From positions 310,001 to 374,000 of the forward strand of contig NZ_CP022991.1 in NCBI RefSeq assembly GCF_002278075.1: a stretch of DNA of 64,000 nucleotides, read 5' to 3'. Position 1 is the first letter of the stretch. Each line of letters begins with the position of its first letter. The position numbers were made by a program, and so were the translations under genes. Below are positions 1-8,876 of this stretch, in pieces. This DNA is from Paraburkholderia aromaticivorans (GTDB taxonomy: Bacteria; Pseudomonadota; Gammaproteobacteria; Burkholderiales; Burkholderiaceae). Under the pieces are notes generated by a model. It worked only from the letters and a program-made list of their open reading frames with translations. It made no database searches and had not been told where the DNA came from.

Positions 1-149
1 GAATTGGTGCCAAAAACAGCGAGCCCGACGTCCTGTTCGATAAGCCATCGGCAATGACGGATATAGCGGTCGTAATCGGGAAGAAGGTCTTTCGTGAACG
101 GCGTGACCACGGGCGAATAGACGCCGCGGGGCCGGTTGACTGAGGTCAT
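1..149 (-). CDS. DapA-family aldolase/dehydratase, N-terminal part only
   Basis: This gene runs off the left edge; about 49 codons are visible, starting at the ATG at 149. The N-terminus reads GVYSPVVTPF followed by an acidic stretch, which is the typical first strand of the dihydrodipicolinate synthase (DapA/KDG aldolase/KDG dehydratase) TIM-barrel family. Members cleave or dehydrate 2-keto-3-deoxy sugar acids through a Schiff-base lysine, which lies outside the window. It sits 41 bp downstream of a 2-hydroxyacid dehydrogenase on the same strand and is probably co-transcribed with it. With a sugar-acid dehydratase and a uronate dehydrogenase next door, a role in breaking down a 2-keto-3-deoxy acid is a reasonable inference. 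The exact reaction cannot be told from this fragment. Confidence 0.75.
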   Translation of the reverse strand, partial: MTSVNRPRGVYSPVVTPFTKDLLPDYDRYIRHCRWLIEQDVGLAVFGTN

Positions 150-190
150 CGCATGTTCCTCTTGATTGCGGTGGGGGTGTTTCGCTCCAT

Positions 191-1189
191 TCAACTGGCG
201 ATCTGTTGCGCCCGCGAGCGGGCGTGAAGCGCTTCGGGATTGACACAGGTCGAGGAGAGCTGGCCCTCGAGTGCATCGATGAGATTGCGCACCGCGCGCA
301 TAGCCATGTTCTCGCGCGTCTGTCGAGTCGCGGAACCGATATGCGGCACCGCTACCACGTTCGATAAGCGGAGCAGCGGCGAGTCCGGCGACACCGGTTC
401 GCGTTCGAACACATCGAGACCGGCGCCGAGAATGCGCCCTTCACGCAGATGCGCGACGAGGGCGGCTTCGTCGACGACCTGTCCGCGCGCGCAATTGATA
501 AGGATGGCAGACGGCTTCATGGCCCCCAACTCGGCGCTGCCGATCAGGTGCTCGGTGGCGGGCGACAGCGGCACGAGCACGCATACGAAGTCCGCCGTCG
601 CGAGCAGTTCGGGAAGCGGCCGCCATTGCGCGCCGTAGCGCTCCTCCGCGTCGGGGTTGCGGGAGCGGTTCGAATAGATCACGTCCATGCCGAAGCCGAG
701 GGCGGCGCGCTTCGCGACCGCGCTGCCAATACGCCCAAGCCCGACGATGCCCAGTGTTTTGTGATGCACGTCGACACCGAATTGCGCCTCGCCGATCGTG
801 CGCGTCCACTGTCCGCGGCGCGTCCAGTCGGCGAGTTCGGCAATGCGCCGGGCGGTCGCGAGAATCAGGCTGAACACGAGGTCAGCGGTGGTTTCGGTGA
901 CTTCCTCCGGCGTATTCGTCAAGACGATGCCGCGGCGCGAGAGGTCGGCGACGTCGAACGCATCGAAGCCGGCGGAAATGGTGGACGCGACCTGAAGCAG
1001 GGGCGCTGCATCGAGGATCTCCGGGGTTATCTTGAGGTTGTTGCCGACCATTCCATGAGCCTTGCCCAGGGCGCGCGTGAGCGGCGCGAGGTCGCCGGCG
1101 GAAACGTCGACCAGTTCGACGGAGCAGTGCTCACGAAGTAGCCCCAGCACGGCAGGAGGCAACGGACGATAGGCCACGACATGCTTCAT
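191..1189 (-). CDS. D-isomer-specific 2-hydroxyacid dehydrogenase (GhrB/2-ketogluconate reductase-like)
   Basis: A 332-residue NAD(P)-dependent 2-hydroxyacid dehydrogenase of the glyoxylate/hydroxypyruvate/2-ketogluconate reductase group. The nucleotide-binding motif GLGRIG is at residues 150-155. The catalytic triad is visible as R235 (NCARGQ), E264 (EREPV) and H283 (PHIGSAT). I chose the ATG at 1189, which begins MKHVVAYRPL, over an in-frame start 15 codons upstream, because the family begins here and a GAGG lies just ahead. The gene is divergent from the IlvD/Edd dehydratase and leads into the DapA-family gene. It probably reduces a 2-keto acid from the sugar-acid route. The cofactor and substrate cannot be fixed from sequence alone. 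Confidence 0.88.
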   Translation of the reverse strand: MKHVVAYRPLPPAVLGLLREHCSVELVDVSAGDLAPLTRALGKAHGMVGNNLKITPEILDAAPLLQVASTISAGFDAFDVADLSRRGIVLTNTPEEVTETTADLVFSLILATARRIAELADWTRRGQWTRTIGEAQFGVDVHHKTLGIVGLGRIGSAVAKRAALGFGMDVIYSNRSRNPDAEERYGAQWRPLPELLATADFVCVLVPLSPATEHLIGSAELGAMKPSAILINCARGQVVDEAALVAHLREGRILGAGLDVFEREPVSPDSPLLRLSNVVAVPHIGSATRQTRENMAMRAVRNLIDALEGQLSSTCVNPEALHARSRAQQIAS

Positions 1190-1333
1190 GAAGACCTCGG
1201 CGGAATGCTGTTTGAAAGTGTTGGGACGCGGCATCGGCCGCGACGAAAAAGAATCGCTTGCGTACGGACTATAAGTATCGGTAACATTCCCGTCAAGATT
1301 ATTGATAATTTAATCGGAAATTCAGGAGCGTTA

Positions 1334-3073
1334 ATGAGCGAGAAGAAAAGCGGCTTGCGGCAGGGCCTGACGAACTACGGCGACGAAGGTTTCTCGCTAT
1401 TTCTGCGCAAGGCGTTCATCAAGGGCGCGGGCTATACGGACGACGCGCTGTCGCGTTCGATCGTGGCCATCGCGAACACGGGCAGTGCCTACAACCCTTG
1501 CCACGGCAACGCGCCGCAGTTGATCGAGGCGGTCAAGCGCGGAGTGATGCTGGCGGGCGGGCTGCCGGTCGAATTCCCGACGATTTCGATCGCCGAGAGC
1601 TTTTCGCATCCCACCAGCATGTACCTGCGCAACCTGATGTCGATGGACACGGAGGAGATGATCCGGGCCCAGCCAATGGACGCGGTGGTGCTGATCGGCG
1701 GCTGCGACAAAACCGTTCCGGCGCAACTGATGGGTGCGGCGGCGGCGAACGTTCCCGCCATTCAACTGGTGACGGGCGCCATGCTCACGGGTTCGCATCG
1801 CGGTGAACGGGTCGGGGCATGTACGGATTGCCGCCGCTTCTGGGCGAGTTTTCGCGGCGACCAGATCGACGAAGCGGAGATCGAAGCGGTCAACAACCAG
1901 CTCGTCGCAACGGTTGGAACCTGTTCGGTGATGGGCACCGCGAGCACGATGGCCTGCATTGCCGAAGCCTTGGGCATCATGCTGCCGGGCGGTGCGTCAG
2001 CGCCTGCCGTGACGGCGGACCGGATCCGTATTGCGGAGCGCACCGGTGCGCAGGCCGTGGCGATGATCGGGCGCGAGCTGAGCCCGGCGACCATCCTGAC
2101 GCCCAAGGCAATCGAAAATGCGTTGCGCGTGCTGCTGGCAATCGGCGGCTCGACCAACGGCATCATTCACCTCACCGCGATCGCGGGCCGCCTCGGGATT
2201 CGCATCGACCTGGAGCAACTCGACCGGATGGCGCGTGAAACGCCGGTGCTCGTCGATCTGAAACCGTCCGGGCAGCACTACATGGAGGACCTGCATCGCG
2301 CCGGCGGCCTGACTACGGTCATGCGCGAGTTGAAAGGGCTGCTGCATCTCGACGCGCTGACGGTGACCGGCCGTACGCTCGGCGAGGAACTGGATGCCGC
2401 TCCGGCGAGCTTCCCGCAAGAGGTCGTTCGCCCGTTCGACCGTCCTGTCTTTCCGCAAGGCGGCATTGCGGTGCTGCGCGGCAATCTCGCGCCGGGCGGC
2501 GCGATCATCAAGCAATCGGCGGCAAGCGCCAGCCTGATGGAGCACGAAGGGCGGGCCGTCGTTTTCGAGGACGCGGAGGATCTGGCGCGCCGTATCGACG
2601 ATCCGGAACTGGACGTGCAGGCGCACGACGTACTCGTGCTCAAGCGGATCGGTCCGGTCGGCGCACCGGGGATGCCGGAAGCGGGCTACATTCCGATCCC
2701 GCGCAAGCTCGGCCGGCAGGGCGTGAAAGACATGGTGCGCATTTCCGATGGACGCATGAGCGGCACGGCGTCCGGCACGGTGGTTCTGCATGTCACGCCC
2801 GAAGCGGCCATCGGCGGTCCTCTGGCGATCGTGCAAACGGGCGACCGGATTCGCCTGAGCGTGGCAAAACGGTCGATCGAACTTGCCCTCGGCGACGAGG
2901 AAATTGCCGCGCGTCTTGCCGCACTGCCGGCGCGCCAGGCCGATCCCGACGAGCGTGGTTATCGCAAGCTCTTCCTCACGACGATCACTCAGGCCGACGA
3001 GGGCTGCGACTTCGACTTTCTGCAGGCTAGCCGCATTACCGCGACCGTTCCTGGCAACGGAAACAAGGGTTAA
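1334..3073 (+). CDS. IlvD/Edd-family sugar-acid dehydratase
   Basis: A 579-residue member of the dihydroxy-acid/6-phosphogluconate dehydratase family, which removes water from 2,3-dihydroxy acids to give 2-keto-3-deoxy acids using an iron-sulfur cluster. Three candidate cluster cysteines are in family positions: C56 (NPCHG), C124 (GGCDKT) and C197 (GTCSVMG). Length and the N-terminal RKAFIKGAGY are closer to aldonate (arabonate/xylonate-type) dehydratases than to IlvD of isoleucine synthesis. The start is the ATG at 1334, preceded by AGGAG; the frame stays open for 51 codons upstream, but that stretch overlaps the divergent dehydrogenase. A GntR regulator and a uronate dehydrogenase follow on the same strand. 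The substrate, a pentonate, hexonate or aldarate, is inference. Confidence 0.88.
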   Translation: MSEKKSGLRQGLTNYGDEGFSLFLRKAFIKGAGYTDDALSRSIVAIANTGSAYNPCHGNAPQLIEAVKRGVMLAGGLPVEFPTISIAESFSHPTSMYLRNLMSMDTEEMIRAQPMDAVVLIGGCDKTVPAQLMGAAAANVPAIQLVTGAMLTGSHRGERVGACTDCRRFWASFRGDQIDEAEIEAVNNQLVATVGTCSVMGTASTMACIAEALGIMLPGGASAPAVTADRIRIAERTGAQAVAMIGRELSPATILTPKAIENALRVLLAIGGSTNGIIHLTAIAGRLGIRIDLEQLDRMARETPVLVDLKPSGQHYMEDLHRAGGLTTVMRELKGLLHLDALTVTGRTLGEELDAAPASFPQEVVRPFDRPVFPQGGIAVLRGNLAPGGAIIKQSAASASLMEHEGRAVVFEDAEDLARRIDDPELDVQAHDVLVLKRIGPVGAPGMPEAGYIPIPRKLGRQGVKDMVRISDGRMSGTASGTVVLHVTPEAAIGGPLAIVQTGDRIRLSVAKRSIELALGDEEIAARLAALPARQADPDERGYRKLFLTTITQADEGCDFDFLQASRITATVPGNGNKG

Positions 3074-3125
3074 AGGTCATATTTTCGTATAGGCTCGCGG
3101 GTTAGATCATTTTGCGGACCCTTCT

Positions 3126-3869
3126 ATGAGCAACGCTGCCAAGCCCAAGCGCTCCGATGCACCCACTGCGAAGACGGTCGAACGCGACCGCAATGTCGAC
3201 GAGACGCTGCGCAGCGTCGCGGACGAGCTCGAAGAGCAGATCGTCCTTGGCGTTCTGCATCCGCGCGAACGACTCGTGGAAGACGATCTGTGCGAGCGCT
3301 TCAACCTGAAGCGCCACGTGGCTCGCCAGGTGTTGGTGGAGGTGGAGCGGCGCGGGCTGGTGGAGCGGCGCAAGAATGTGGGCGCGCTGGTCAAGTCGTT
3401 TTCCACGCGCGAGGTGACCGAACTGTATGCGCTTCGCGAACTGCTGGAGGTGGACGCCGCGAGGCGCATCGTGTTTCCGGTCAGCAAGGAGGCGCTCGAT
3501 GCGTTGACGGCAATTCAGGCAGAGCACGACGCAGCCGCCATCGCCGGCGATCTGCGGCGCGTGTTCCGCGCGAACATGGCGTTTCACCATGCGTTCTTTG
3601 CGTTGTCGGAAAGCCAGGTTCTGGCCGAGGCGATTCGCGAATATGAACGCCGCACGCATGCCATCCGCTCGGTATCCATCGTGTTTCCGCAGTATCTGGA
3701 GAAGGCTCGCGCCGAGCATCATCAGATAATCGAGGCGCTGCGAACCGGCGACCGGGACACATTGATCAAGTTATGCCGGGAACATCTGGTGCCCTCGCGC
3801 GACGCGTATCTCGAGGCGCACCATCGCCGCTCGGCTGGCTACACGGTACAGAAAGGCGAAACCGATTAA
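3126..3869 (+). CDS. GntR-family regulator, FCD (FadR) type
   Basis: A 247-residue transcription factor. The N-terminal part (about residues 20-90) is a winged helix ending in the usual ERRGLVERRKNVGALV stretch. The C-terminal helical FCD effector domain includes HHAFFALSES and closes with EHLVPSRDAYLEAH. The first 20 residues are a charged, lysine-rich extension. FCD regulators commonly repress sugar-acid catabolic genes and release DNA when they bind the acid. It lies between the dehydratase (52 bp upstream) and the uronate dehydrogenase (32 bp downstream), so it probably controls this locus, including itself. I could not identify a confident operator in the 1190-1333 divergent gap. The ATG at 3126 has only a weak ribosome-binding site. 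Confidence 0.9.
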   Translation: MSNAAKPKRSDAPTAKTVERDRNVDETLRSVADELEEQIVLGVLHPRERLVEDDLCERFNLKRHVARQVLVEVERRGLVERRKNVGALVKSFSTREVTELYALRELLEVDAARRIVFPVSKEALDALTAIQAEHDAAAIAGDLRRVFRANMAFHHAFFALSESQVLAEAIREYERRTHAIRSVSIVFPQYLEKARAEHHQIIEALRTGDRDTLIKLCREHLVPSRDAYLEAHHRRSAGYTVQKGETD

Positions 3870-3901
3870 CCGTTTTCAGCTGAATCACAGAGAGGGTATC
3901 A

Positions 3902-4708
3902 ATGACTCGAGTACTGATTACCGGCGCGGCCGGTCACATTGGACGTGTGCTCCGCGCCGGTTTCCAGGGTCACTATGCACTGCGCCTCGCCGATATTGCG
4001 CCGCAGGCGCCGGCGCAGGCAAATGAGGAAATCGTGAGCGCGGACATCACGCGGCTGGAGGATCTCCTGCCGGTCATGAAGGACGTCGACGTGGTTGTCC
4101 ATCTGGCCGGCGTTCCCGACGAGGATCGCTGGGAGCGCATTCGTGATCTGAACATCGAGGGTTGCTACAACGTATTCGAAGCGGCGCGGCAAGCAGGCGT
4201 CAAACGCGTCGTGTTCGCGAGTTCGAACCATGCAGTGGGTTTTCATCGTCGCGACCGGATGATCGACAACACCGTCGAGCCGCGCCCGGATAGCCGCTAC
4301 GGCATCTCCAAGGTGTTCGGCGAGGCGCTGGGCCGGATGTATGCCGACAAGCACGGCATGTCGGTGGCGTGTATCCGGATCGGCTCGTTTCGCCCGGACG
4401 ACCGGCCAACCGTACCGCGGCATCTGTTCACCTGGATCAGCCATCGCGACATGGTGCAGGTGGCGCGCCGCTGTATCGACTATCCGGACATCCACTTCGC
4501 GGTTGTGTATGGCGTCTCCAATAACGCGCGCAACCGCTGGGACAACGCCAACGTGCGCTATCTCGGCTTTGTGCCGGAAGACGATGCCGAACTGTACGCG
4601 GCGCAGATCAAGGCGAGCGGACAGAAAGAAGAGGCGCGTGAAGCGCTGTTTCATGGCGGCCCTGGCTGCCTGGTCGAATTCGACGGTGATCCGCTCGGAA
4701 TCGATTGA
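3902..4708 (+). CDS. udh: Uronate dehydrogenase-like NAD-dependent SDR/epimerase-fold protein
   Basis: A 268-residue extended Rossmann-fold protein. The nucleotide motif TGAAGHIG is at residues 7-14, and the catalytic pair Y133/K137 is in YGISK. Several stretches follow the known Agrobacterium uronate dehydrogenase pattern as I recall it: VVFASSNHAVGF, YGISKVFGEALGRMY, CIRIGSF, and a late RWDN. Uronate dehydrogenase oxidises D-galacturonate or D-glucuronate at C1 to the aldarolactone. A GAGAGGG ribosome-binding site precedes the ATG at 3902. The gene is the last of a run of three on this strand, so with the dehydratase it suggests an oxidative uronate/aldarate pathway. A generic NAD-dependent epimerase is the alternative. 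Confidence 0.82.
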   Translation: MTRVLITGAAGHIGRVLRAGFQGHYALRLADIAPQAPAQANEEIVSADITRLEDLLPVMKDVDVVVHLAGVPDEDRWERIRDLNIEGCYNVFEAARQAGVKRVVFASSNHAVGFHRRDRMIDNTVEPRPDSRYGISKVFGEALGRMYADKHGMSVACIRIGSFRPDDRPTVPRHLFTWISHRDMVQVARRCIDYPDIHFAVVYGVSNNARNRWDNANVRYLGFVPEDDAELYAAQIKASGQKEEAREALFHGGPGCLVEFDGDPLGID

Positions 4709-4793
4709 GCGCGGCGGTCTATTGTCGGGGACGATTGCGTCGCGCCAAGGCAGGCGGTCGCAAACCGCCCCCTCATGAGCCGAGCCAGGAACC

Positions 4794-4822
4794 GCGTGGA
4801 CGCGGAATATCCGCGTCCACGC
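4794..4822. terminator. Perfect 13-bp stem hairpin between convergent genes
   Basis: A perfect 13-bp inverted repeat, left arm 4794-4806 and right arm 4810-4822, with a 3-base ATA loop. It lies between the 3' ends of the uronate dehydrogenase (4708) and the FAH-family gene (4910), which converge. Its position suits a bidirectional transcription terminator, but neither side has a T-tract. A second hairpin, 4863-4870 with 4875-4882 (CTGCCTTC and GAAGGCAG), lies closer to the FAH gene. Confidence 0.5.
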
Positions 4823-4909
4823 TCGCGTCTGCCTGCGAACAGTGCCCCGCGCTTCGCGTCGGCTGCCTTCATCGGAAGGCAGATCTCGCGCTGAGTGGTT
4901 GCGCCTCGT

Positions 4910-5611
4910 TCATCCGGCCAGCGGACCCACCTCGAAACTGAAATTGCCGACACCGTCCACTCCCCCCGCGACCTTGTCGCCCGGGCGCAGTGCGCCGACG
5001 CCGGCGGGTGTTCCGCTGAAGATCAGGTCTCCCGGCTTCAGCGCGACCGCCTGAGAGACGTAACTGATGATGTCTGCAACAGGCCAGATCATCTCGTTGA
5101 GATCGCCTTGCTGCCGGACCTCGCCATTGACGGACAACCATATCCGGCCGCAGGATGGATGCCCCGACCCGGACGCCGGTTTGATTTCGCTCACCGGCGC
5201 TGACGCGTCGAAGCCTTTTGCCCAGTCCCACGGGCGGCTCAGTTTCTTCGCCGTCGCCTGAAGGTCCCGGCGTGTCAGATCGACGCCGACTCCGTAACCC
5301 CAGACAAAATCGAGCGCGTTTTCCGGGGCGATGGCCATGCCTTCCTTACCGACCGCAATGACGAGTTCAATCTCATGATGCAGATCGGCGGTAAGGGGAG
5401 GGTATGGCACCACGCCGGCTGCCGGCACAACGGCATCGGCAGGTTTGGAAAAGAAGAACGGGGGATCGCGGTCCGGGTTGGCGCCCATTTCGCGCGCATG
5501 GTCTGCATAGTTGCGCCCGACGCAGAACACGCGGCGCACGGGAAAGCGGCTCGTCGATCCGCTGACGGCAACGGACGTGATGGTGGGCGGTGTGACTGAG
5601 TATTCGGTCAT
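4910..5611 (-). CDS. Fumarylacetoacetate hydrolase (FAH)-family protein
   Basis: A 233-residue single-domain FAH-fold hydrolase. The core begins FCVGRNYADHAREMG (residues 29-43). The metal-binding acidic residues fit E80 and E82 (HHEIELV) and D111 (GVDLTRRDLQ), and K132 sits in the conserved AKGFDASAP. Short FAH proteins of this size include fumarylpyruvate hydrolases, acylpyruvases, 2-keto-3-deoxy-acid hydrolases and 5-oxopent-3-ene dioate decarboxylases, so the substrate is not fixed. The gene lies 88 bp downstream of an AraC regulator on the same strand, and may be controlled by it. A GAGG precedes the ATG at 5611. Confidence 0.87.
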   Translation of the reverse strand: MTEYSVTPPTITSVAVSGSTSRFPVRRVFCVGRNYADHAREMGANPDRDPPFFFSKPADAVVPAAGVVPYPPLTADLHHEIELVIAVGKEGMAIAPENALDFVWGYGVGVDLTRRDLQATAKKLSRPWDWAKGFDASAPVSEIKPASGSGHPSCGRIWLSVNGEVRQQGDLNEMIWPVADIISYVSQAVALKPGDLIFSGTPAGVGALRPGDKVAGGVDGVGNFSFEVGPLAG

Positions 5612-5699
5612 GGTAAGCCTCGCTGTTGTATTGGCCTACCTACGGTACCGCCCCGCGAATTGTCCGTGCAGGACAAATCCGCACAACACCAGGACGATC

Positions 5700-6659
5700 T
5701 TACGGTGCTTCCTTGCGCGCGGTGGTGCCATCGTTTCGTTGCCCCGCATTCCTGTGCATGTCGCGAAAGTCGCTCGGAGACTGACCGACTGATTGACGAA
5801 AGCGCCTGGAAAAATAGGCTTCGTCGCGATAGCCGACCAGAAACGCAATATCCTTGATGCGCCGGGTGTCGTTGGCCAAAAGATCCCTTGCACGTGCAAT
5901 GCGGCGCTCGGTCACCCACTCGACAAACGTCCGGCCCGTTTCTTTCTTGATCAGATGCGTCAGATAGTTCGGTGACAAAAACGTAGCGGCAGCGGCGGAG
6001 GTCAGAGACAGCGCGTCGCTCGCGAGATGTGCGTTCACGTGACGGTTGACACGCGCCAGAGCGTCCCGTCGGCCGAGTTTCTGAACGTTGCGCGAGGAAA
6101 GCCGGACTATCTGCTCCGCGTGTCGCTCGCATACGATCCCGATGAGTTGCAGAAGGTATCCGCGAAGCAGGGTGGTCGCGCCAAAGCGCCGCGTCTCATT
6201 GACCTTCAGCATACGTGCGAGAAGTGGCTCGATTTCGGCGAGATCGGCGTCCTCCAGAATGAAATCGATATGCTCCTGAAGCCTGAATGGGGCGAGTTCG
6301 GGCGCCTGCGTCAGCGGCACGTCCTCGAGGTCCAGGGGGTCCGCAATGCCGCTCGTGTCGGCGCGTAGAAATGCTTGCGTAAAGTTGATGACAATGAAGC
6401 GTGAATGCGCGGGATGCGGTATCAGATGCAAGCGATGCGGCAGGATAAAGGCGATCGCACCGGCAGGAAACGGCCGGCGTACTCCACCGATGTGCTGTTC
6501 CGTATCGCCGCCCAGGTTGATCTGAATCTGAAAGTATTCGTGCTTGTGCGGCTCTTCAATCGCGGAGCGCGAGCCCTGGTCGCGTATGTAGAAATCGAGG
6601 CGATCGCTGCGCTCCGGCATCGCATAAGTGCGTGAGACTTCTGCCCGCGACGCGGTCAT
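5700..6659 (-). CDS. AraC-family transcriptional regulator
   Basis: About 319 residues from the ATG at 6659. The N-terminal half is a cupin-like sensor domain (EEPHKHEYFQIQINLGG, then AGAIAFILPHR). The C-terminal 100 residues hold two helix-turn-helix units: LTSAAAATFLSPNYLTHLIK followed by IKDIAFLVGYRDEAYFSRRF, ending QSPSDFRDMHR. The open frame extends to 6761, where a strong AAGGAGG sits too close to that ATG, so the start is uncertain; 6620 is a further option. The gene is upstream of, and co-oriented with, the FAH-family gene, a likely target. The effector is unknown. Confidence 0.88.
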   Translation of the reverse strand: MTASRAEVSRTYAMPERSDRLDFYIRDQGSRSAIEEPHKHEYFQIQINLGGDTEQHIGGVRRPFPAGAIAFILPHRLHLIPHPAHSRFIVINFTQAFLRADTSGIADPLDLEDVPLTQAPELAPFRLQEHIDFILEDADLAEIEPLLARMLKVNETRRFGATTLLRGYLLQLIGIVCERHAEQIVRLSSRNVQKLGRRDALARVNRHVNAHLASDALSLTSAAAATFLSPNYLTHLIKKETGRTFVEWVTERRIARARDLLANDTRRIKDIAFLVGYRDEAYFSRRFRQSVGQSPSDFRDMHRNAGQRNDGTTARKEAP

Positions 6660-6856
6660 GGCTGCGTGCTCCGATTGATCCGCGATTGCGTGGGCGGCGC
6701 GCGCCTGACCGCCCCATCGCGCGCGAAGGTGATGTCTGTCACATCCAGTTGACGCACGCATGCCTCCTTGTCCAGATTACGCACCGGTAAACGGATGACC
6801 GGCCTCCCGATCACATCTCTTCTCGCCGGCCAACCCCAGGCGCGTTGCAGCGCCGC

Positions 6857-7723
6857 CTAGCTGCCGTGCAGCGTATCGATAATCGCCTGCGTGATGGCGC
6901 GTCTGTCATACGACGCGCGGTGGATCATGCCGACCGTGCGTAACACCGGTGAGTTCGAAATCGACAGCACGCGTAGCGACGGATCGTTGTGCCAGTTGCC
7001 GCGGTGCAGAAGTGGCAGCACCGTGACGCCGATATTCTCGCGCACCAGCGCCACGATCGTCTCGATCGAATTGAGTTCGAGGTACTCGTTGACCGCGAGG
7101 CCTGCCGTCTGCAACGCATGCTCCACGACGCGCCCGGTGCGCACCCGCCGGTCGAAGCGCAGAAAGGGGTGGCTGAGCAGGATGCGCTGCGGATCGGTGT
7201 CGGTGATCTTGCGGCTGATTATCAGCATCAGCGGCTCCGTGTAGAGCGTCGTCCACTTCAGCGTGTCCGGCAGCGAGATGTCGGCACGCGCGACGATCGC
7301 CGCGATATCGACCTCGCCCGCCTCCACCATCTTGGCCAGTTCGTCGGAGCGCGACGATAGCAGCCGCACGTCCAGTTGCGGATGGGCGGTCTTCAGCCGG
7401 GCGACGACTAGCGACAGCGCGCCGATCACCGACACCACCGCGCCGATAGTCACCGGTCCTACCATCGAATCCGTCGGCGTTCCCTCGAGCTCGGTGAGCA
7501 GATCGAAAATCTGCTCGACTTTCGGCCAGATCTCTTGCCCGTGCCGGTTCAGCGCGATCTGCCGCCCGCTGCGATCGAACAGCTGACGGCCGAGTGCCTG
7601 TTCGAGTGCGCGCATCTGCAAGCTCACCGCCGCCTGAGTCAGCGCGACGCTCTCGGCCGCGGCGGCGAATGACCCGGTCCGTGCGACGGCCCGGAAAGTT
7701 CTCAACATGCGCAGCGTCGGCAT
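6857..7723 (-). CDS. LysR-family regulator of the adjacent peptide transporter
   Basis: A 288-residue LysR-type regulator. The N-terminal winged helix reads MLRTFRAVARTGSFAAAAES, then LTQAAVSLQMRALEQALGR. The C-terminal periplasmic-binding-like effector domain starts near residue 90. I chose the ATG at 7723; an upstream in-frame start at 7816 would add 31 residues not usual for the family. The gene is divergent from the ABC transporter operon, and an AT-rich palindrome lies in the 115-130 bp between them. LysR proteins typically activate the divergent operon, so control of the peptide transporter and gamma-glutamyltransferase is a fair inference. The ligand is unknown. Confidence 0.9.
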   Translation of the reverse strand: MPTLRMLRTFRAVARTGSFAAAAESVALTQAAVSLQMRALEQALGRQLFDRSGRQIALNRHGQEIWPKVEQIFDLLTELEGTPTDSMVGPVTIGAVVSVIGALSLVVARLKTAHPQLDVRLLSSRSDELAKMVEAGEVDIAAIVARADISLPDTLKWTTLYTEPLMLIISRKITDTDPQRILLSHPFLRFDRRVRTGRVVEHALQTAGLAVNEYLELNSIETIVALVRENIGVTVLPLLHRGNWHNDPSLRVLSISNSPVLRTVGMIHRASYDRRAITQAIIDTLHGS

Positions 7724-7758
7724 TGCCCATCCACAAGAAAAATTTAAGTGTGACCAAG

Positions 7759-7772
7759 AAATATTAATATTT
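7759..7772. promoter_or_regulatory. 14-bp perfect palindrome, probable LysR operator
   Basis: The sequence AAATATTAATATTT is a perfect palindrome in an otherwise GC-rich region, in the divergent gap between the LysR gene (start 7723) and the ABC transporter (start 7839/7854). It is placed where a LysR recognition site for both promoters would be expected. The assignment rests on position and symmetry only. Confidence 0.45.
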
Positions 7773-7853
7773 TCCATTGTAAAGCGCACCAGATAATCGC
7801 CCCAAAACGTCCGCATTGAACAGGACCATTAGTCCGATATGGAGCTTTTAAGC

Positions 7854-8876
7854 ATGCCCGATGCCGACCGTAGACCGGTACTGGAGGTCCGCGGCTTTTC
7901 GTTGAAGTTCTCGCGCGCCGCCGGGGTGCCGAACCTCGTGCACGACGTGTCGTTCTCAGTTGGCACGGGCGAGACGCTCTGCATCGTCGGGGAATCGGGT
8001 TGCGGCAAGAGTGTGACCTCGCTCGCGCTGATGGGTCTGCTCGCAAGCCCGCCTGCGCACCGCGTCGGCGGCACCGCGCACTTCGAAGGCAGGGACCTGT
8101 TCTCATTGTCCGAGCGCGAACTGGCCGATATTCGCGGCAACCGGTTGTCGATGATCTTCCAGGAGCCGATGACATCGCTGAATCCGGCGTTCACCGTCGG
8201 CGAGCAGATCGGCGAAAGCATCCGGCGGCATCGCCATGTCGAGCGCGGCCAGGCGCGCGAGCAAGCGCTCGAGATGTTGCGGCTCGTGCGGATCCCGGCG
8301 CCGGAAACCCGGTTGGACGCGTTCCCGCATCAGCTTTCCGGCGGCATGCGCCAACGCGTGATGATCGCGATGGCGCTCGCCAACCGCCCGCGCCTGTTGA
8401 TTGCCGACGAGCCGACCACCGCGCTGGACGTGACGATCCAGGCGCAGGTGCTGTCACTCGTGAAGAATCTGCAGGCCGAGACCGGCACCGCGATGGTGTT
8501 GATCACGCATGACCTCGGCGTCGTCGCGGAGGTCGCCGACCACGTCGCGGTGATGTACGCCGGGTGCATCGTCGAATACGGCACCGTCGCCGATCTGTTC
8601 GACGACCCGCAACATCCGTACACGATCGGACTAATGGGTGCGATTCCATCGGTCGGCAAGCGTGAAGGCGCGCTCGCGACGATCCGCGGTTCCGTGCCGT
8701 CGCCCGAGTTGATGCCGCACGGCTGCCGCTTCGCGCCGCGCTGCCCGTTCGCGGAGCAACGCTGCATTGACGCCGCGCCGCCCGACAAGGTGATCGCCGG
8801 TGTGCATCGCGTCGCATGCTGGCTAGCGCCGGTCGAACAGGTCGCGGCGCCGCTATCGCGCAAGGAATTCGCATGA
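7854..8876 (+). CDS. Peptide ABC transporter ATP-binding protein (DppD/OppD type)
   Basis: First ATPase of a peptide/nickel-family importer. Numbered from the alternative upstream ATG at 7839 (345 residues), Walker A is GESGCGKS at 51-58, the signature LSGGMRQR at 166-173 and Walker B LLIADEP at 186-192. The C-terminal cysteine-rich tail ([15 protein letters not shown]) is typical of Opp/Dpp ATPases. I prefer the ATG at 7854 because GGAG lies 9 bases ahead of it; the 7839 start lacks a ribosome-binding site. The stop overlaps the next ATG (ATGA), so the two ATPases are translationally coupled. The partner proteins follow directly. The substrate is set by the binding protein. Confidence 0.93.
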   Translation: MPDADRRPVLEVRGFSLKFSRAAGVPNLVHDVSFSVGTGETLCIVGESGCGKSVTSLALMGLLASPPAHRVGGTAHFEGRDLFSLSERELADIRGNRLSMIFQEPMTSLNPAFTVGEQIGESIRRHRHVERGQAREQALEMLRLVRIPAPETRLDAFPHQLSGGMRQRVMIAMALANRPRLLIADEPTTALDVTIQAQVLSLVKNLQAETGTAMVLITHDLGVVAEVADHVAVMYAGCIVEYGTVADLFDDPQHPYTIGLMGAIPSVGKREGALATIRGSVPSPELMPHGCRFAPRCPFAEQRCIDAAPPDKVIAGVHRVACWLAPVEQVAAPLSRKEFA

